Positions 6,200-6,554 of a stretch of DNA of 6,554 bases are shown here, piece after piece; position 1 is the stretch's first letter; every line of letters starts with the position of its first letter. This DNA comes from Candidatus Hydrothermarchaeota archaeon (GTDB taxonomy: Archaea; Hydrothermarchaeota; Hydrothermarchaeia; Hydrothermarchaeales; WAQR01), in NCBI GenBank assembly GCA_015520145.1, contig WAQR01000099.1, positions 1 through 6,554 of the forward strand, in the 5' to 3' direction. Position numbers and translations under genes: made by a program. The notes below the pieces were generated by a model that did no database searches, was not told the origin of the DNA, and worked only from the letters and a program-made list of their open reading frames with translations.

Positions 6200-6554
6200 C
6201 TAGTCCACAAAAAGGGCATATCTCCATATTCGATATGAAAAGCAAAACATTAAAAACATTGTTGCCAAGAATAGGAAGGAATAATCCATCAAACCCTTTT
6301 CTAGTTCAAAATACCATCCTGATAAAAGAAATATGGATAGCATCACCCATAAATGAAATCGGTTCAATGCTTTCTTTGATAGATATCCTACGATTAATGA
6401 TGCCAATCCCAATGCAAAAATTATCACTGTTTCTTTGGTAAAAAATGAAGAAAGCATTATCAATACTCCAAAGAATCCCGATAAAAGTGGAAATGAATTC
6501 CACTCTTTTATTTTTATCAGATTATCTTGGACATCTGTTTTTTTAATTCTATAA
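6200..6554 (-). CDS. Predicted multi-helix membrane protein, C-terminal fragment (cut by window edge)
   Basis: The frame ending at TAG 6202-6200 is open to the right edge of the window, giving at least 117 residues, so the true start lies outside. An internal TTG at 6463 or ATG at 6457 could be mistaken for the start, but the upstream codons continue a plausible protein: a charged stretch (RIKKTDVQD then IKIKEWNS) followed by a hydrophobic helix. Four hydrophobic segments are visible: FPLLSGFFGVLIMLSSFF, VIIFALGLASLIVGYL, WVMLSIFLLSGWYF and YSFLFLATMFLMFCFSY. The short loops contain basic residues (SKKALNR, RIWR). No catalytic motif is seen and I do not recognise the family. It lies 42 bases upstream of the next minus-strand membrane gene in the same orientation, so the two probably form a pair. 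The DNA is AT-rich, roughly one third GC in the lines I counted. Confidence 0.6.
   Translation of the reverse strand, partial: YRIKKTDVQDNLIKIKEWNSFPLLSGFFGVLIMLSSFFTKETVIIFALGLASLIVGYLSKKALNRFHLWVMLSIFLLSGWYFELEKGLMDYSFLFLATMFLMFCFSYRIWRYALFVD

Noticed and set aside
6235..6503. Overlapping short frames on plus (6235-6441) and minus (6306-6503) over the right-hand membrane gene
   Set aside because: The minus frame ending at 6200 is longer, is open to the window edge and has four regular hydrophobic helices. The others are shorter and lack ribosome sites.

Overview
The window reads as archaeal, most likely euryarchaeal. It carries Mre11, Rad50 and an XPD/Rad3-type iron-sulfur helicase of archaeal architecture. 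Start codons are preceded either by clear GGAGG-type ribosome binding sites or, as in mre11, by none (consistent with a leaderless transcript), and the divergent intergenic region is AT-rich and TATA-like. I cannot name the species. A methanogen or methanotroph-related lineage is only a guess from the gene set and the moderate GC content.

Layout, left to right. (1) Positions 1-200, minus strand: the first 66 codons of an IlvD/Edd-family dehydratase, cut by the window edge. (2) Positions 201-288: a divergent promoter region with three 11-bp direct repeats next to the dehydratase start and an AT-rich TATA-like element placed for mre11. (3) Positions 289-5604, plus strand: a compact DNA-repair operon of mre11, rad50 and xpd. 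mre11 and rad50 overlap by ATGA. rad50 and xpd are separated by 40 bases made of an 11-bp tandem repeat whose last, diverged copy supplies the xpd ribosome binding site. (4) Positions 5531-6554, minus strand: two predicted four-helix membrane proteins of unknown function in a clearly AT-richer stretch. They converge on xpd, and the nearer one overlaps the last 74 bases of xpd in antisense. The second runs off the right edge of the window.

How the genes fit together: Mre11 (nuclease) and Rad50 (ABC-type ATPase with zinc hook) form the MR complex that detects and trims DNA ends. In many archaea these two genes sit with herA and nurA. Here the third gene is instead an XPD-type helicase, so a 5'-3' helicase appears to be co-expressed with MR. 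All catalytic motifs of the three repair proteins are intact.

Points that differ from a naive gene call: mre11 starts at 289, rad50 at 1407 and xpd at 3832. The 3' membrane gene has a perfect ribosome binding site in front of an ATT codon at 6157, well upstream of its first conventional start. The last gene stays open to the window edge rather than starting inside it. Short tandem repeats of 11-12 bp occur at three gene boundaries. I see no RNA gene, CRISPR array, transposon or phage gene.
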